A stretch of 64,000 bases of DNA from Fratercula arctica (taxonomy: Eukaryota > Chordata > Aves > Charadriiformes > Alcidae): positions 36,642,889 to 36,706,888 of the forward strand of contig CANTUZ010000005.1 of assembly GCA_947846985.1 (NCBI GenBank), in the 5' to 3' direction. Position 1 is the first letter of the stretch; each line of letters opens with the position of its first letter. This document shows positions 24,615 through 37,956 of the stretch, piece by piece. The position numbers were made by a program, and so were the translations under genes. Below the pieces are notes generated by a model. It saw only the letters and a program-made list of their open reading frames with translations, was not told where the DNA came from and did not search any database.

Positions 24615-26913
24615 AATTAAACATTTTTCTCACTTGCATTCATCATTAAAATTTCACTAACTTTTTGTCACAGAAAATCTTTATGGGCTCTTTATTAAAT
24701 TCTCTGTGTTTTGTTTCTTCTGGACGTTGTTGTTTGGAAATGTGGTATGTTGGTTCAATTTTTTTGTTATTCAAAATCTCTGTTCATTGAAAAGCGAAGC
24801 CAGGAAATGATAGAAGATCAGATCTCTCAAGCTATAAACAAGAATAAAGAAAGTAGCTGTCTTCAGGGAATGATGTGAAATTGTCAAGGCAATAAGATAT
24901 ATCTCATAACAATTTTAACTGATAGGATTTGCATGCCTAATGAGAGTTTTCTGTCTTCCCGACTACTGATAAAGCCCGTTCATATCTGCAGTACAGGTTC
25001 CCCATTTACACTGATCAACTAGTGTTGATGATCAAGACGTCATTATTAAGGGTCAAAGAAAATTCTGATTACTGTCTAAATTTGATATAAACAGTGGCGG
25101 AAAGCAAGTCAAAGGTTCTGATGAACTGATAAAGACCTGAAAAGACAAATTGAACTGTATGTAAATAATATAATAAGTATTATATTTGAAGACTAACATT
25201 TCTAGTCATCATCAAGTAACCTTCTGTATGCATAAGTTCTCTGTAGAAATCAAAACTGAATTACATTCTAGCTAGATTTCACCTGTGAATATAATTTTTA
25301 AACTAGGGTCTCTTTAAGTTGAGGCAATTAGAATATCTTTTCATCCTATAAACTTAAAAATATCCATTTAAAATGCTGAGATGTTATGCCTCAGTAGGGT
25401 ACTGGCAAAACCTATAGACCCAAAAGCTTCAGTGCCACAGAACACAAACAATTATACTTTTGGATGGCATCGGTGGCTGAACCTTAAAACAAATGGTTGG
25501 TCCTCCTGTACCAGATAGACTTAGGAAACTAGGGAAATACCAACAGCACATTTGTGCTGCTGTCCCACTATTCTGGTCTAAAAATACTTGCAGTCAGCAT
25601 CTCCTATGAATATTACAAAAAATACATTTAATGAGTGTAGTAGCAATGGCTTAAGGATAAGTTTTTTAATATATCCTCTTCAATGGGAAAAATGGATTTT
25701 GCAATATCTGAGTTTTTAATCTTAAAATGGTGCGCTTGTCATCATTGTTAAAAAAAAAAATATTTAAAAAGATCAAGATATTTTTTACTAATGTCCTTCA
25801 AAATATGAAACTAAAATTCAACTCAGCTGAACACCGATATGTGCTTAGCAGCTTACAACAATAAAGACAGAAAAAGAGATACATAAAGCCGACTCAGATT
25901 TTCCAAGGGTGGCTTTTCAGTTTGCATTTGCACCCTCAAGTCCTACAGTAAAGCTCCACTCCCCTTAAGAATGTTGATTCAGCTTCAGTACGGCCAGGAT
26001 TTTCTCCTATATTCTGTTACCTTCATATATATTTACTATGTTGGCCTTATTTCAGCAAAGCACTCAAGCATATATGTAAATTCATTCCTTCCCCACATAT
26101 ATTTAACTTTGTGCTTAACTTTAAACATACCCTTATTCTGCATTTCCTTCAGTGAAATATAAGCACTTGCTGAGGTACTTTTGTGGAACGAAGATCAGGT
26201 TAAGATACTGCTGGCCGTAATGAGAGATTAAAATCAGGGCCTTAACTAGGTTTTAGGAAATGAAAGGCAACATTGTTTCCAAAAGGAATGACAGACTCCA
26301 AGACCAAATTTGCCCTGGACATTGTAATACCAATACTTTGCTTTTTATACCCAAAGGAAGAAAACTCAGACTGCTAAGTAAATACTAATAAATTAAGACT
26401 AAATTAAGGTTACGGACCTAGCATTAAGAAATTCCATTCTGCACTGCAAGAGTTGTAACTCTGGATAAAATTTGGTCTTTTCTACTTGTGTGGCTCCCAA
26501 TTCTGCCAGTATCCTTAATATTCAGGATCTTGATTTATTCTTTTATTAATATTCGTTATGAATGTTTCCACTCACATTTTCATCCTACGTTGCTATTAGA
26601 ATCAACACAGAGACTGGATAAATTTTTCAATAGAGTTGCATACACGTGGTACACAAATGCCCACATTTTTAATCACTGTTCCTACTCATACTTCGAAATA
26701 CAGACTTGCTTACCTCCAGGGACTGCCAGAGAGCTTCGATTCTTGTGAATGCATGATTTTCACAGTGGATATTCTGAAAAAATTGGAGTTCATAGAAACC
26801 ACAGGGCTGCCATGACTCCTAGAAGAGGTGCAGCAGAACCACATTCCTTTGAGTGAAAAGTGACTCCCAGTGAGACAAATACAGCCTCAGAATAACAAAA
26901 CCAACACTGCAGT

Positions 26914-27000
26914 AAAAAAAAAAAAAAAAAAACACAAAAAAACCCCCCAAAAAAACAAAAAACCAAAACAAACCAAAAACCAACACCAAAACCAAAAATA
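26914..27000 (+). repeat. A19 tract plus A/C-rich low-complexity tail
   Basis: Nineteen consecutive A (26,914-26,932) are followed by about 68 bp made almost only of A and C (CACAAAAAAACCCCCC and AAAAACCAACACC-type words). It might be a retroposon tail, but no target-site duplication or recognisable body lies upstream. Antisense translation gives a phenylalanine-rich chance frame. Confidence 0.85.
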
Positions 27001-27734
27001 CTACAGCAGAACCTTCTACAAGTTATGTTAGACACTGATTTTCATATTACTTGTGAGAAAAGAAATAAAATTTATTCTGCACAATACTGCTATTTATAAC
27101 TTTTTAATAAGTAAATGAGTGGTCAAAGAGAAACGTGGATGGCATTGCTGCCCATCTGCTCCACTGGCCTTTGCTAACGAGAGTGGAACCAGGTGCTCAG
27201 ATGAAAAAATAGAATGAGAAGGTCTACAAAGGGAGTGGGAACCAAACATAGTGAAAGGGAATTTCTGTTCCAAATTAAACTCCATAGTTGGAGAAAAAGA
27301 TTTTAAAATATTTTTCAATATATGGACATTTCCTTTAAGGCCTAGGATTCACTGGGCTGACAATACTGGAGAAATAGCCTTAAGATAGCATGCTGAAATT
27401 TTTCTGTAGTATTCGGTGTCTGGAACAACTGTCTGAACATTGAAAAGGTTTCACTTCATTATCTAGGAGCAGCATCCTTTCTTTCCATAGAGCAACTACA
27501 CCACAACTTGAATGGTCAGTAATAAAGCTAGTTGGGCTTCCTGGCACAAGACTATTTTTGACCTCTTTCCTTCAAAGAAGTTCTTGCTCTTGCTATGTTA
27601 CATTAAGAAATATATCTTACCATTTCATAACTTTTGTTAAAAGGCTTCATCTGATTTTGAGCACTAAAAAGTAATGCATCCTTTTTTGTCTAGCAATTGT
27701 ACATCTATGATTTCAAATCATGTGGCTGAGAGAG

Positions 27735-27751
27735 TCACACAGTCTGTGTGA
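27735..27751. repeat. Perfect 17-bp palindrome
   Basis: TCACACAG and CTGTGTGA are perfectly complementary arms around one T. A partial further copy (GTCACACAT) follows at about 27,754. It could be a dimeric factor site or chance. Confidence 0.7.
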
Positions 27752-29984
27752 TAGTCACACATCCCTGGACACACAGCTGCAGCTATATTTTCTGCATAGA
27801 AGTCTTCAAAATGGGATGTGTTTTTATCAGTAAAGAGAGATTTAAGAAACGTCTGTTTTAGAAAAAACAGTTGAAAAAAACCCCAACAACCTTCTCTTGA
27901 GCCGTACAGAGCCATTTGCACCCTTATTTTCTGTGATTTCATTTTTTTAGCATGAGTTTTTCAGAGGAGTTTAATAAATTAAAAGATAAACTGTTATCAC
28001 TGAGATTACTAGACATCAGAAAAAGAACGCGAGTCCTGTTCTAATCCCAGAGGAAAACCTTGTTTAAGTGATGAAACCCTTGCAGTGGAAATCTTGGAAA
28101 TCTCAGTGGGTGGAATCTCTCATTGTCAGAACGTTCAATAAAAGAGCAGCTGCAGATACTGAAAGCATTAAATAAAAATTACCAACAAGCTGTCTTACCT
28201 GTGTGCACTCGACAGAAAGGAAGGGCAAACATGAGCAGGTAGGGCTTGTACATCAGTCAAAACTCTGACAGCTACCGTGTAACATCTGACAACACTGACA
28301 TGTGCTGTACTCCCTAAGATATTCCTCTAACTGAACCATAAAAAGACAAATAAATTAGTAATAGTACCTTGCCTGTCAATGTCCTTTCTTGCAGACTTCT
28401 CACACTGTTGATTAGCTTTGTTTGAAGTGATTCATCAATACATTTACTTTCTGAGCAAGAAAAAAAAAGCATACTGAATTATTTTATTACTTTTAAAAAA
28501 TCCAGCAAAATAAGGGGCACACGATTCCTCATGATCACTTATTCGTTTCTAGGAAAAGGACAGACAAAAATCAGCATAATGCTTCCCTACTAGTCAAATA
28601 TTACAGATCGGATTTTGTCTCCAGTCTGCTGTGTTGCAAACGAATCTTTCTTAATCAAACCAATATTCCTGTATAAGGAAGAAATCAGATGGTCAGCCAC
28701 TACCTGTCTGATTTTGTCCATATGCCTGCTGCACATTGAGCCAAAATAACATTTTTCCATAATATTTCATTTTTTTAGAAATTAAATACACCTGTTAATG
28801 AGTTTTTTCTTAGTCTATCTTTTAGCAGCTTGAGGCATAATTGTTGTGAAAAGAAGGTGCCTTAGCCCTGAGTGCACTAATGAGCATTAACGGTCCTGAC
28901 AAGCCTCACGCCGAGCCTCCACCCACAGCCCTGCCCATGGGCTCCATCTGACCTCAGCTGTGGGTCATGCCACTCAGAGAAAAGGAAATCTGTGCAAGTA
29001 AGAGAAATATTTATACAAGTCTTTAAACTTTAATTGACATTTAATTTTGATGGGGAATACAACTGGATAACACGCATTGCATTCAAGTTAAAGTTTGTCT
29101 TTAGAAAAAAAAAATAATAATAAGAAAAAAGGCCCTGAATGGGTTGGTGTTTTCTCAGGGTGCCTGTAAACAGGCAGATGCAGCCTTTAATACAGACTGT
29201 GGTACTAAAAATATGGTTTATTGGTTAAAAAGCTATGTATGGAAATTAGGTGGTCCAGGCTTGACTTTCAGCATATAATACAGGGATTGTGTCCTGGAAT
29301 TGCCATAAAGTATATTATATATGCATGGTTTACAGACATCCAGTTCTTACCTATGTTTTATATCTGTATATTATGCAATGGCTCCAAGCCAACAGAAAAA
29401 AACTCAGAAACCAGGGTGAATCTGAGCCATTGTCAAAGACATTGTGTCCACATGTCCTTGTTCTACTCAGAGAGCATCAAAGGCAATTTTTTCCCTCTTT
29501 TTCTTTATAATGATCCGAGTTCTCCAGAATATATTTGTATGGCATTTCAATTCTTTTGCTTCTATCATATGTGTGGTCTTTGTTACATACCGTCCAGTTT
29601 AATAACAATTCAGGACACATAACCAGCTTTCTGCTTTCAGTTTTTCTGCTAATCTCTGGACTGCATTATCATAATTGGACAAACCAAATAATCCTGATCT
29701 TCCTGGCTTATACAGAAGAGAAAATACTCAATTTTATGGTATCTTCTATTTTTCTTCTGTTCTTTTATGACTTACAGTATCAGCCTAAGGAATAGAAAAT
29801 GTGATCACTGAGATTTGCATGTGACATAGATGCCTGACCACCATTGTAGAATTCTGCATCGTTGTGCTCCATCCATCACTTAACTAGTGTGTCCAGGAAA
29901 CCCAACCTTTGTCATCATTGAGAAATATAATTCTGTATAACGTAGTAAGGTGAAAAATTGTTTAGTCTTTCCACTGGCCTATGG

Positions 29985-30018
29985 AATCCAGGCCCTATCA
30001 TTCTGCGATTCTCTGAAT
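29985..30018 (+). mobile_element. Possible CR1 3' terminus remnant
   Basis: CATTCTGCGATTCTCTGAAT resembles two to three degenerate CR1 terminal octamers (ATTCTGTG, ATTCTATG). The preceding TGGAATCCAGGCCC only weakly resembles the CR1 UTR. Tentative because the match is short. Confidence 0.25.
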
Positions 30019-33000
30019 GCTGCTTATATATTTAAGGTGTTGTGCCACTATTTAGTAAGACATATTGTAAGCAAACTTTATTCAATCACTGCCTGACTTT
30101 CTGAAGTCTTTGTGTTTCCTGTCTAGGACAAGACTGTATATATTATCTTTACAGAATCTGCATGAAGTCACACTAAAGCCACTGAAATAATGGAATATTA
30201 TACTAATCACTGAAAGCAGGAATGTCACAGTCAGAAAATATCGCTGCTTTTTTATAGTCTCAAAGAAATCATATATGCACACTACTGTGATTTACATGCC
30301 TTCTGTTTCACAGTCACGTACAGCTAACAATTCTACAGCCACAGCACAAAAACTGCATAACTTGTTCTTATCCATCCTTGGTTGCTTGTGGCTCTTCTAG
30401 CTTTAGCTTCCCTCTAGTAAGTAACTGTTTCTTTTCAGTGTACAGCAGGATGCAGCGCACGCCTATGCTTTTCCTTGATTTAAATTCAGCAAGAGCATTC
30501 ATCTGTTCTGTGGAACTAGGAAGTGTTCCCAGGTTTCCTAGTCATGATCAGCCTGTGTATCTTGTCCTTTCTCAGCTGACTTATAAATGTTGCTCTCAGA
30601 CTGTTACAATACGGGGTTTTAAAAATTTCTCATAATTAAAATTTGGTTAGCACAATAATCAAAATGAACTGGAAGAGCAAGTGAAACACATTCACTTAGC
30701 CATCATAAAGCCATTTTAGGAACTTTTAAAACTTTGTTTTCAGATTACTCTGGACTGCTTTTATTAGTGAGCTCTAATCTTTCACTGCCTTGCCTTACCC
30801 GTATGATTTCTGAAGATAATATATTAGCATCTAAAAATCCCTCCAGGCCTACCTCACTTGAACTCTTTTAAATTTATGATGAATCTCCCACTGAGTAGCT
30901 ATCTGCTTCCAGCAGCCTCTGAGTCTCAGTCTTATTTTTTAGCGAACTTATTTTCTTTTCAGATATTATAGGATCTTATACTCTCATTAACTCTCAATTA
31001 TTTTGGGCCGTGTTCTTAAATATTACTTTCTTCAGGTTAGTTCATGCAAGAGAATTTCTTTATTGTGAATATAGATAAAACCTTAATAATGACTTACTTA
31101 TTCTTTATGCATTTAATAAAGTTTTGTACATCTTATGACTTACAGGAAAGTCTAAAGCTCCTGATTTGTCACATAAGTGTAGGAAAAAAGTCAAGTATCA
31201 TTCTGATTTTCTGGATATTTTAGGTCACTGGCATTTATAAATTGGAAAGTTTTGAAAGCCATTTAGCTATTAATACTAATAAGTATTGACATGCAAAAAT
31301 GACTTCTCATTTCAAAGAAGCAGTATTGAGGGATTTTGCTCGCCAACCTTACAATCAGCACTTACAATTTATTCTTTTTGTCTTTACACAGTTCTAAATA
31401 AGGAATTTATGCAAACCAAAATCAACACAAAAAATCCCAAACACATATATGCACACGTGTAAGACATTCATTCAAGCCTACCTCCTAAGCATGAAACACA
31501 ACTATTTCATAGTTGAAAGTGGAAGTTAAAGAGAACAGATGTACTGTTGTGGTCACATGGCTAAAAAAGGCCTACACCCTTGCTCTTCACTTGTCGTTGG
31601 GGTTAGAAAGCATACTTTATGTTATAGTCCTATCAAAAGGATATATTGTAATATGTTCTTGTTGAAAGACACTCATTGTAAGCCATGCAAAAAGCGTAAA
31701 CATTTTCACCATCATATGCTCATCTCAGAATGTTTTATAACCTAGACCCTGCACAAAACAACAAATATATGGCCTTTTTAAAGTGTTTGATTTAAAAGGT
31801 TGCTTATCCTTCGAGCAACCTTCAATATTGTGATATTTCATGTTTGTGAAAATGTTGAAATTATTTTACTTAAAAATTAAGCCAATCATGACAATATTTT
31901 GTGAGTGGACATGTGGTGTTTATGGTGCAATATGGCAACCTTTGTTTCGTTGGTTAGAGAGAATGGGCTTCCTATATCTTCCTTGAACCCACATCATGGG
32001 ATTTTGCACGCCACGAAAACAAAGCAAAAGACACCTTCAAGTCAGTCAGTCATGCCTATTACCTAGATAGACGGTAAGGTGCAGCAGGACTCAAAGAGAA
32101 AAAAGAAGTACTCATGGAAGATGAAATATCAGTTCTGTTTCTTTGCCAGACAGGTAATGCAGCTGTAAAAATTCTTGGCCAGCTAGCAGCTGTAAAGAAT
32201 ATAATGCGTAATAATATGTCAGTAATATTTACTTTAGAAAGTGACTTTATGATTGGGTATTAAGTACAAGTGGTGTTCTCTTCAACTCCTGAATATGATG
32301 ACAATTGCAGAGAATAACTAAATCCAAAGGATAATAAATTAAACATTGCACTCGTTATGAAGAAAGAGTAATTTTTAATGCCAATAGCAAACAAAAAAGA
32401 TTTGAGAAAGGAGGAAAAATGAAAACCAGAAAGATTGGAAACCTCAATTGTTTTTACCTAATGTGAGATTTTGCTTCCCATTTTTATAAAGGTCACGCTC
32501 AGGAAATTGCTTGAAAATCAATTCCAACAACTGGCCTGTTCATCTCTTCTGTGAAGCTCTGTTTTATTTTATGAAGCATTGTTATTTAGCTAATAAAACT
32601 TAGCATTAGATATTAGTTACTTGTGAAGTACGTTTTATGGCCCTGAGGTTTCTTTGGGTGGTAATGGAGGCTACCCACTGTATCATGACAGTTGTGTAAA
32701 TTTAATTAAAACACAGATATTTCACAGGGCCAGTTCCATGCTGGTGGAGCTCCTTGTGGTTCATACCTCTTATAAAGAGCTTGTGGATTCACACCAGAAA
32801 GAAAGCTAGGAAAAATATGGTCATTTATGCTCCCCATTGCAAATTCATCCGTGAGATATCTGTTGACATCAGTAACCAAGAAGGGGATTTGGTTCTGATA
32901 GTATAGCTCTGCCCCCAGGATAAAACCAAACTGTCTCTGATACATTTCTGTTGTAAAAATGTGCATGTTTCGGGAAGAATTTAGAAAAATTTTGGAAATA

Positions 33001-36000
33001 AGGATTCTACTAGTAGATATAAATCCTAATGCAACTGCTTGTGGGCATGCAGACGTTTCTATAGTTTACTTCTTTGATACTTTCAAAATCAAATGAGGAT
33101 GAGTTCTCCTTATTGAGGCTTCCATTTCTGTATTGTTAAAAGGAATGAAATGTTCACCAGTCTCTTTAGAATAGATTTAAGACAGAAGATGGTGGAACTG
33201 GTTTTTAGTTTATATGTGTCTTTGTAAGAAAAGCTTACTTATATCTGACTGAAAATCAAGGACCATTCAATCTTGGTCTGAAGGTACTGAACCTCTGTCA
33301 CCTCTTACTGAATGTAGGGAAGACAAATCAAACAGACCTCTCCGCTACCATCTAATAAGATGAAGGATATGGCCTACTACTTGGGAAAAGAAATAACGAC
33401 TTTCTTCACCATTGTCTCAACAGTTCAAAAGAGATGTAGCTGTCCATTTGTTCCCCATTCAGTCACTCCCTAGTGCTAGAGCAACACCATGCCACCTCAG
33501 TGTGGACTTGTTCAGCTTCCTGTGGGCCACAGTTTAGCCCCCCTCCATAATCCTCTGAACCTGTTGTTCCTCATGAACAGCCAGACAACAAAACTTTAAG
33601 GGAGAAACTAAGAGTTCAAGACTTTCAGCCCTGCAAGCTGTGATTTTTGACATGACTCAGGGTTTCCCCTGAAAGCACAATTGACCTGTTGATGAAGTTC
33701 TGGGCTCAGGGTTTATCCTAGTATGGGTTGAAAAGGTCATCTCCATTGTCTGAATCCTTGCAATTCTAGATAAATTTTAGCAGTAAGAATGTTACTAGGT
33801 TTTGTCCAGAATAGAACACTCTGTGATATTGCAGTTGCCTTAGTAACCATAATTACGAATAATAATTTTTATCACTTTTTAATGGAGATTTCCATACATC
33901 CTATGATTCATTAAGCATCAAACACCTATGTATCTGAGGCTATCATGAGCAGATGAAAAAATGGAAACAGTGAGTCCTAGATTCACCCCTCTTAAATGTC
34001 AATGCAATCATTTAGGTAAAAACATAGGTATCTGTCACAGACGGTGGAGAAGTGGGTTGTTGCAGAAGATTCAGTCCTTAACTGGCCTGAACTGCAGTTA
34101 GGCACTTGAAAAGTTAGGCAGGATGATATTGGGTACTAAACATTAGGTCACTGAACTTTCCTTTAATTCTCAAAGCACTACAGTAGATATGCTGCTAATC
34201 TAATTAGCCAATATAATATCATTACCTTCCTTTTTCATCCACAGATCATTCACACAGAGGAAAAAGATGCAGATATGGGTGGGACAGTCCTATCAAAGCT
34301 CAGACTTCCACTCTGAAGTCAAGATGTATTTTAATGGTTTGCTCCCCAGCCACAAATTTGTAGAATCTAAAATGACAATACATCTGGTAAGGAAAAGTAA
34401 ATCCCTCTTTACATCTAAAACTAATACCTAAGCAGCAAAAATAATTTTTAAAAGGCCTTTTTAATTATTCTCCATAGTAACCTTTTCTTTTAGGATCACC
34501 ATATGTACCCCATTACCCAGTGATCTCACTTTAAATTTGTATGATACATTAGGGCCTTATTGTTCTGGATTGCAAAGGGATGCATTAAAATGCCACGTAT
34601 TTAGCTATTTATGTTTCCTTGGCAATTAAAAAGAAACAACACAACTGCTATTAACAGTGATTAGTACTAAGGTCACCTTTTCATTTTAAGAAACTGAATA
34701 AAAGTGTCAGAAAGCTAATAAAATGCAGCGCAGAAGTGTCACTGGATAGAAGTTTGTGGAGAAAAACTGCAGAAATTCAGACTTGTTTGCTGCTGACAGC
34801 ATAACATGAATTAAATGATCAGTACTAAGGCAATACCAGAAATACTGTCTTCTGTTTGTCATTAGGTTCCTTCATCTTCCACTTAACTTGCAATTATAGG
34901 CTTTAATATCTGACATTAGCTAGGATTTTGGTCAATCTGTATAACACCAATACTTGAAGATAAGGTCCCTGGGTTAATCAGCTGGAAATCATTCCTGGAA
35001 GTTCCAGCTAATCAAATTTGTACATGCAATCCAGTGAGTATATTGCCACAGTAAGTTTTAGAACAGATGTCTCATGCTATAGAAGGCTCTTTATAGTAGA
35101 ACTTAAATCCGCCTTGTTCAGTAATAACATAGGTTATTAAAACACACTTTTTTGGGTGACCTAATTAAAGCATTCTATCAAAAACAATCAAAGCAGCCAC
35201 CCTGCCACTGATGAGGTTTTTCAGCCTCTAAATGCAACCCTGATGAAAGCACAGCATGAAGAATGGATAAAATTATGATATCTGCTGAGAAATTAGCCTT
35301 GAGCGCTTGTTAATAAAGGCAAATAGGATTTCACACACCAACATGTAAACTTCCTAAGTGTGGATTCTCTTTTATTGCCTTTTGCAGCAGGTAGACTATT
35401 ATAATTATCACCCTGGTATTATCGTTAAATTCATCATTAAGACTTTTTAGTGATAGGAAGCCTAGGAGTTAGACCATGGTCTCTTACGAGCCTTGCTCTC
35501 TGCCTCCTGGGTAAGTTATGATTCCCTGCAGCCTGTCAGACTTTTCTTAAACACAGTCTTAGTCTTTCTGTCACTAAAGAGTGAAGTTTCTGGGTTCTGA
35601 ATGCTGCTACTCAATTGAAGATTCACTATGAATCTGGAAACAGTAGTAAGGTTTACTCTGTCCTTTCAGATTTGGATTTATTGCCCAGTGAAATAAAAAA
35701 AGGATTCTTTCCACAATGCTTCAGTAGAAGAGTTCCTAGTCAATCCCGAAAGGTCAGCCTTAGTTGTCATCCAGACACTGCCTTTCAGACTGTTTTCTGA
35801 AGGTGTCTTTTCTTCAGTTGATCATTGTTGCTAGCAAGCCTGAGGGGAACTGTGGTACTCACTTTACTTTTTGAATAACTTTTTCCAAAGAAAAAAACCA
35901 CAGTTCACAAAAATATGTGAAAAATTATTTGAAAATGAATTTATGTTAAAGTCCTGCCATTTTGAAATATTCTCTTTTTTTAACACCAACAGGAGAATTG

Positions 36001-37043
36001 TCAGATTTTATTTATTTTTCTTTCCCATACTGTACCTCTTCACTATGACCTTTCTTTGTGGAAAAAAATGAAAAAAAGAAAAATGAAAAAATACTTTGAC
36101 CATAAACAAAAGAAGCAAAATTGCAAAACTCCAGGTCGTGTAATGTATCTTACTTGATGCAATTACATATGGGGTTTACCTCTGATTGTAGCTGTCACTG
36201 AATAGCTTTTGATCTGTCTGTCTGTCTTTCCCAGCCCCACTCCCAAATTAGATAGGGAAAATGGTATTTCAGTGGGGAAAAAAGCTTTCTCAAGTCCTAC
36301 TACTAAATACTTTTTAACATTTTAATAATACTTGCACTATACCAGGTAAATCTCAATTGAGAATACATTGTAGCTCTGAAATTTATCCACTCTATCTGAA
36401 AGATGTTTAGGAAACTGAGAAGCAAAAAATAAATTAGTGATGGAAAAAAAACATTTTTCTTTTCTCAGATAACCTACTCTGTTCTTAGTTGCTTCAAAGA
36501 TCTCAGAATAATTTTACAATACTTCCTTCTTTCCTTCTGTGATCCTGAGGCTAAATGGTACATCCCAGCTTGCATTTACGTGGTGGAACTGTGGTGTAAA
36601 TTTACCCTCCAAAAGGGAGTGATCCCATCTAAAAGCTTACTGGGGATGGACAGTTGTGCACACTATTCCCCAAATCATGAGCTGCCATTGTCTGGGAGAA
36701 CACTGCCTGGCATGGAAAAGTAACAGACCAATATGTGTGCTAACACTTAAAGAACAGGGACGAACGAACGACAATACTCAGGCCTATTCCTTCTTTGTGC
36801 TTTAGCTGCTAGTACAGACATAGCCACTAAGGCTATTTGAACAATGTAAAGTGCCTCACTGTAAATATCTGAATAAGATATCCAGTTAAATCTTCAGTGT
36901 TACAAAGATTCATTCCCTCCTTAAAGCAAATGGCTTCTGGATAGAATATATGCTTCACAGCAACAGAAGAACAAGCACGTCTGTCAGGCCAAGCCCACTG
37001 TGATCCCTCCCATCTAGTATTCTGAGCTAATTTTCACTAATTT

Positions 37044-37044
<1 letters not shown>

Positions 37045-37074
<30 letters not shown>

Positions 37075-37085
37075 TTTTTTTTTTT
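37045..37085 (+). repeat. (CT)11 microsatellite followed by T20
   Basis: Eleven CT units (37,045-37,066) run into twenty consecutive T (37,066-37,085). It is a compound pyrimidine tract, likely to be length-variable and hard to sequence accurately. Confidence 0.95.
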
Positions 37086-37796
37086 AACTGACCCGTATGA
37101 GCTTAGTATTTTCAGTTTGGCACAGCTCTCATCTTAGCATGTTATTCTCTTAATATGATAGGAACCAGATCTATTTGGAGCCTTGAAAAGTACACCAACA
37201 ATGAGCCTCTGTAACTGAAATGCTAATCAACTTATAAAGCATCTCATTTTTAATAAAGAGAAAAGTCATTCATTTAATCTGAAAATTAAATCAGAACAGG
37301 AACTAACAAAAATTAGATTTTGGTTTTGAGATAGGTGATCATTTTTACCGAATTTATTCACCCACTGAGCCAAAAAAAGTTGGACTAATTTGCACACAAA
37401 GAGAAACAGAACTGATGTGGCTGCACCTGTATCTTACACACATGAGATGCATATTTGGAAGATACTGTTGTCTTCTTTAACTCTTATATCATGTTCTGTA
37501 TAGATGTTTCATGAACTGCCACATCAATTGCAAGCTAGCTAACATCTCATTGAGAAGTTTGTAAAACAGATCCAGGTTAAAAATATTTATTCTGCATATA
37601 TTCATTCATTCTACAAGCTGACTTCTCTTCTGACATAGCTTTTTAACAGCTCCTTGTAAAACAGCTATGTAATGCTCAGGAGCCATTCAAAATGCCCACT
37701 GGCAAGAATCTTTCTAACGTCACATTTACTTTAGACTTGAAAATTGGTTTGAGGGCATCTTTGTTTGTTTGGGTTTTTTCCTCCTTTGTTTTGCAG

Positions 37797-37951
37797 AGGC
37801 AATATTACTAGTTTGTACTATAAATTAATAGAGCAGACCTTCAGAACCCAGACAGCATTCCTGTTCTGGCCTAATGGGAAAAATACCAGCTGGAAAAAAA
37901 CCTATGAACATTCTGCCCACTCTGTGCAAACCGAGTCCCTTTATACCTTTG
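37797..37951 (+). other. Exon-like open segment, unproven
   Basis: A pyrimidine-rich stretch (TTTTTTCCTCCTTTGTTTTG) ends in CAG at 37,794-37,796, a good acceptor match. From 37,797 a frame stays open for 155 bp to TTTG at 37,951, followed by GTTAGT, a moderate donor match. The frame would start after two bases of an upstream codon and end after one base of a codon. The peptide includes LYYKLIEQTF and FLFWPNGKNTSWKKTYEH, which I do not recognise. In AT-rich DNA such combinations also arise by chance. No partner exon with matching phase was identified, so I give this little weight. Confidence 0.15.
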
Positions 37952-37956
37952 GTTAG

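Larger units (their letters stand above)
24615..37790. other. Noncoding DNA, no gene recognised
   Basis: I see no confident gene in this interval. Open frames reach 133 codons (29,221-29,622, plus strand) but carry no recognisable domain, and neighbouring frames are equally open. It holds an A-rich tract at 26,914-27,000, a short palindrome at 27,735-27,751, a GC-richer patch near 28,870-28,975, a weak CR1-like terminus near 29,985-30,018, and a (CT)n/T20 tract at 37,045-37,085. Confidence 0.5.

Noticed and set aside
26790..27035. 81-codon phenylalanine-rich minus-strand frame
   Set aside because: It is produced by translating the A/C-rich low-complexity tract in antisense.
29221..29622. 133-codon plus-strand frame
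   Set aside because: Two other overlapping frames are also open, the composition is that of AT-rich chance translation (many C, Y, F, I), and no domain or splice signal supports it.
31539..31570. MIR-like word GTGGTCACATGGCTAAAAAA
   Set aside because: A single short word resembling a MIR segment, without the core sequence around it.
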